Source of the DNA: Bradyrhizobium sp. SZCCT0231
GTDB taxonomy: Bacteria; Pseudomonadota; Alphaproteobacteria; Rhizobiales; Xanthobacteraceae
Length of the DNA: 64,000 bases
Direction of reading: 5' to 3'
Assembly: GCF_018130245.1 (NCBI RefSeq)
Contig: NZ_JAFCKP010000002.1
Coordinates: forward strand, 372,001-436,000
A program made the translations under genes and the position numbers. Below the pieces are notes generated by a model. It ran no database searches and was not told the DNA's origin. It saw only the letters and a list, made by a program, of their open reading frames with translations. Of the stretch, positions 63,971-64,000 are shown piece by piece (the first letter of the stretch is position 1; the number at the start of each line of letters is the position of its first letter).

Positions 63971-64000
63971 TCTCCGCGGGGAGCAGGGCATGGTCCGGCC

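Overview
The window looks like a chromosomal segment of a Bradyrhizobium-type alphaproteobacterium. It is GC-rich and carries solitary PurS/PurQ-dependent purL, BolA/CGFS glutaredoxin, egtBD, form II-like cox accessory genes, pca genes and two branched-chain amino acid type ABC transporters. Short palindromic repeats of at least seven kinds lie between genes. I saw no tRNA, rRNA, CRISPR array, integrase or transposase. Nothing suggests a recent island: base composition and codon use look uniform.

Layout. 0-5.6 kb: tail of an unknown gene, an EamA transporter with a PaaI-type thioesterase, purL, and a membrane acyltransferase. 5.7-14 kb: UPF0391, DUF427, bolA, ltrA, the ergothioneine pair egtBD, grxD, a macrodomain protein, a serine hydrolase and a threonine aldolase. 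14-20 kb (minus strand): rpsD with a visible promoter and a structured leader, a lone E2-type acyltransferase domain, an HpcH/HpaI aldolase, murI, a membrane-anchored cyclic-nucleotide-binding protein and an orphan SecD-P1 protein. 20-25 kb: acyl-CoA synthetase, an M20 amidohydrolase bracketed by two similar repeats, and purB. 25-28.8 kb: a TetR unit with a clear operator over its promoter, then a NarL-type two-component pair. 28.9-33.3 kb: a plus-strand run of a MotA/TolQ/ExbB-like channel protein, two unknown membrane proteins, a metallophosphoesterase and a Ser/Thr kinase fused to a universal stress domain. It converges on a compact operon of three very small genes. 34-40.4 kb: rpe, an EF-hand protein, a P1 peptidase, a MASE4/PAS hybrid kinase and a frameshifted response regulator.

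40.4-45.6 kb: first transporter (livHMGF-K). 45.8-49.5 kb: a Gln/Gly-rich peptide gene, a membrane protein, then pcaB-pcaD-pcaC for the protocatechuate branch (pcaHG are not here). 49.7-56.6 kb: a cox-type molybdenum hydroxylase cluster, coxG-S-M-D-E, split XdhC and a molybdopterin/NTP-transferase fusion. The catalytic large subunit coxL is absent from its expected place. 56.6-61.6 kb: second transporter (livK-H-M-G-F). 61.9-64 kb: DUF4189 and DUF2000 proteins and a zinc alcohol dehydrogenase behind a good FixK/FNR box.

The best leads are the channel/phosphoesterase/kinase-USP run with its convergent micro-gene operon, the cox cluster without coxL, the self-regulated TetR unit with a 33-codon leader gene, and several small regulatory structures. 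Function calls rest on reading translations by eye; no database search was possible.
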